Below are positions 63,510-64,000 of a stretch of DNA of 64,000 nt, piece after piece. The translations under genes and the position numbers were made by a program. The number at the start of each line of letters is the position of its first letter. The first letter of the stretch is position 1. The notes under the pieces are model-generated. The model saw nothing but the letters and a program-made list of their open reading frames with translations, did no database searches and had not been told where the DNA came from. This DNA is from Poteriospumella lacustris. Lineage: Eukaryota; Sar; Chrysophyceae; Chromulinales; Dinobryaceae. The DNA is taken from assembly GCA_008000375.1 (NCBI GenBank), contig SMOI01000004.1, forward strand, positions 57,770 through 121,769, given 5' to 3'.

Positions 63510-64000
63510 ATGGCCACAACGTCACCATATGCGGTGTCATTACCGCAACAAGTCAATACTACGCACCTGTATCAGGAGGCAAAGCGTCTCTTTCAATCTA
63601 AATTGTACCGTAGCGTAGAAAGTCTAACGTTGCTGTGCATAAGTGCCTCCTCGAAAGCAGAGACAACGTTGAGAGTGAAATCGGCATCGGCCACGGTGCC
63701 GTTGGTCGATCTCTACGAGCTTCTGGGTGACGCTATCTTCCATCAACAATATTTCAAACGCGCGATATCTTACTATCGGCTCGCGGTCCAACACAAGCAC
63801 CCAGTGGGTATCAAAATCTCTTCCTCCAATCGACACTCGAGTTGGATTATCAATCCCGCAGATGGCCAATTGCAGTTTAAACTGGCACGAAGTCTGTATG
63901 AAAGTGGTGATATGGCCCAAGCGATTGTCGAAATAGAAAGTATCCCACCATCATTTGTGGATTTGGAAATCCTCACGACGCTGGGTCAGTGGTACAAACA
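63510..64000 (+). CDS. APC7-like TPR protein (anaphase-promoting complex subunit), N-terminal part, runs off the right edge
   Basis: From the ATG at 63510 the frame is open for 163 codons to the window end. After a short polar start come TPR-like helices: 'LYQEAKRLFQSKLYRSVES', 'VDLYELLGDAIFHQQYFKRA', 'ISYYRLAV', then after an insert 'LQFKLARSLYESGDMAQAI', 'VEIESIPPSFVDLEI' and LTTLGQWYK. This order, including the 'I-x-SIP' link between helix pairs, matches the N-terminal half of APC7, the accessory TPR subunit of the APC/C ubiquitin ligase. The call is inference from the first third of the protein; another TPR cell-cycle protein (APC3/6/8 type) is possible. The start is the first ATG in frame, in a CGATGGCC context. 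Confidence 0.72.
   Translation, partial: MATTSPYAVSLPQQVNTTHLYQEAKRLFQSKLYRSVESLTLLCISASSKAETTLRVKSASATVPLVDLYELLGDAIFHQQYFKRAISYYRLAVQHKHPVGIKISSSNRHSSWIINPADGQLQFKLARSLYESGDMAQAIVEIESIPPSFVDLEILTTLGQWYK

Overview
The window is nuclear DNA of a single-celled eukaryote. Genes lie on both strands at about one per 2-3 kb. Introns are few and mostly 50-90 nt, with GTAAGT/GTGAGT-type donors and AG acceptors. Two genes point to a plastid: a bacterial-type initiation factor IF-1 (58041-58562) and a plastid phosphate-translocator-like carrier (56285-57694). Both begin with a signal peptide. In IF-1 the signal peptide is followed by a basic, transit-like stretch whose predicted first residue is Phe, as in complex plastids of red-algal origin. 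A STIL-family centriole protein (15113-18532) argues for centrioles and probably flagella. Together this suggests a stramenopile-like or other red-lineage complex-plastid alga, or a close relative. I cannot name the species.

Layout. 1-3.2 kb: a patatin-like lipase running off the left edge, then the first GSK3 kinase. 3.9-7.3 kb: fused ATP-citrate lyase. 7.8-10.3 kb: a CASP/Coy1-type golgin. 10.5-14.9 kb: a palindrome with 1.95-kb arms around 520 bp, each arm holding a nearly identical GSK3 gene. 15.1-18.5 kb: STIL. 19-19.6 kb: ORMDL. 20.2-23.8 kb: P4-ATPase flippase. 25-28 kb: an orphan exon, small dispersed repeats, a 211-bp hairpin and an unknown acidic protein. 28.3-33.1 kb: secreted PHB-depolymerase-like esterase, a methyltransferase-like protein and a GT61 glycosyltransferase. 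33.3-37.1 kb: glucosidase II beta subunit and a MIT-domain protein.

37.4-48.8 kb: the most unusual region. It is a tandem array of eight near-identical units, mostly 1434-1448 bp. Each unit carries an intact unrecognised gene with two overlapping open frames. All but the last also carry an antisense relic of a DUF285 (BspA-like) repeat protein and a broken piece of the MIT gene; the last ends in a second, intact copy of the MIT gene's 3' exons.

49.3-58.6 kb: SLC44 choline-transporter-like protein, the NuA4 subunit EAF6, a fringe-like glycosyltransferase, the phosphate translocator and IF-1. 58.9-64 kb: a decayed gene copy, a P-loop ATPase with a one-base frame break in its Walker A motif, the parent of the decayed copy, and the start of an APC7-like TPR gene running off the right edge.

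The genes do not form one pathway. Several serve the secretory system: ORMDL, flippase, golgin, glucosidase II beta, GT61 and fringe-like enzymes, and the MIT protein. ATP-citrate lyase, ORMDL, patatin and SLC44 concern lipid supply and membranes. STIL and APC7 concern the cell cycle.
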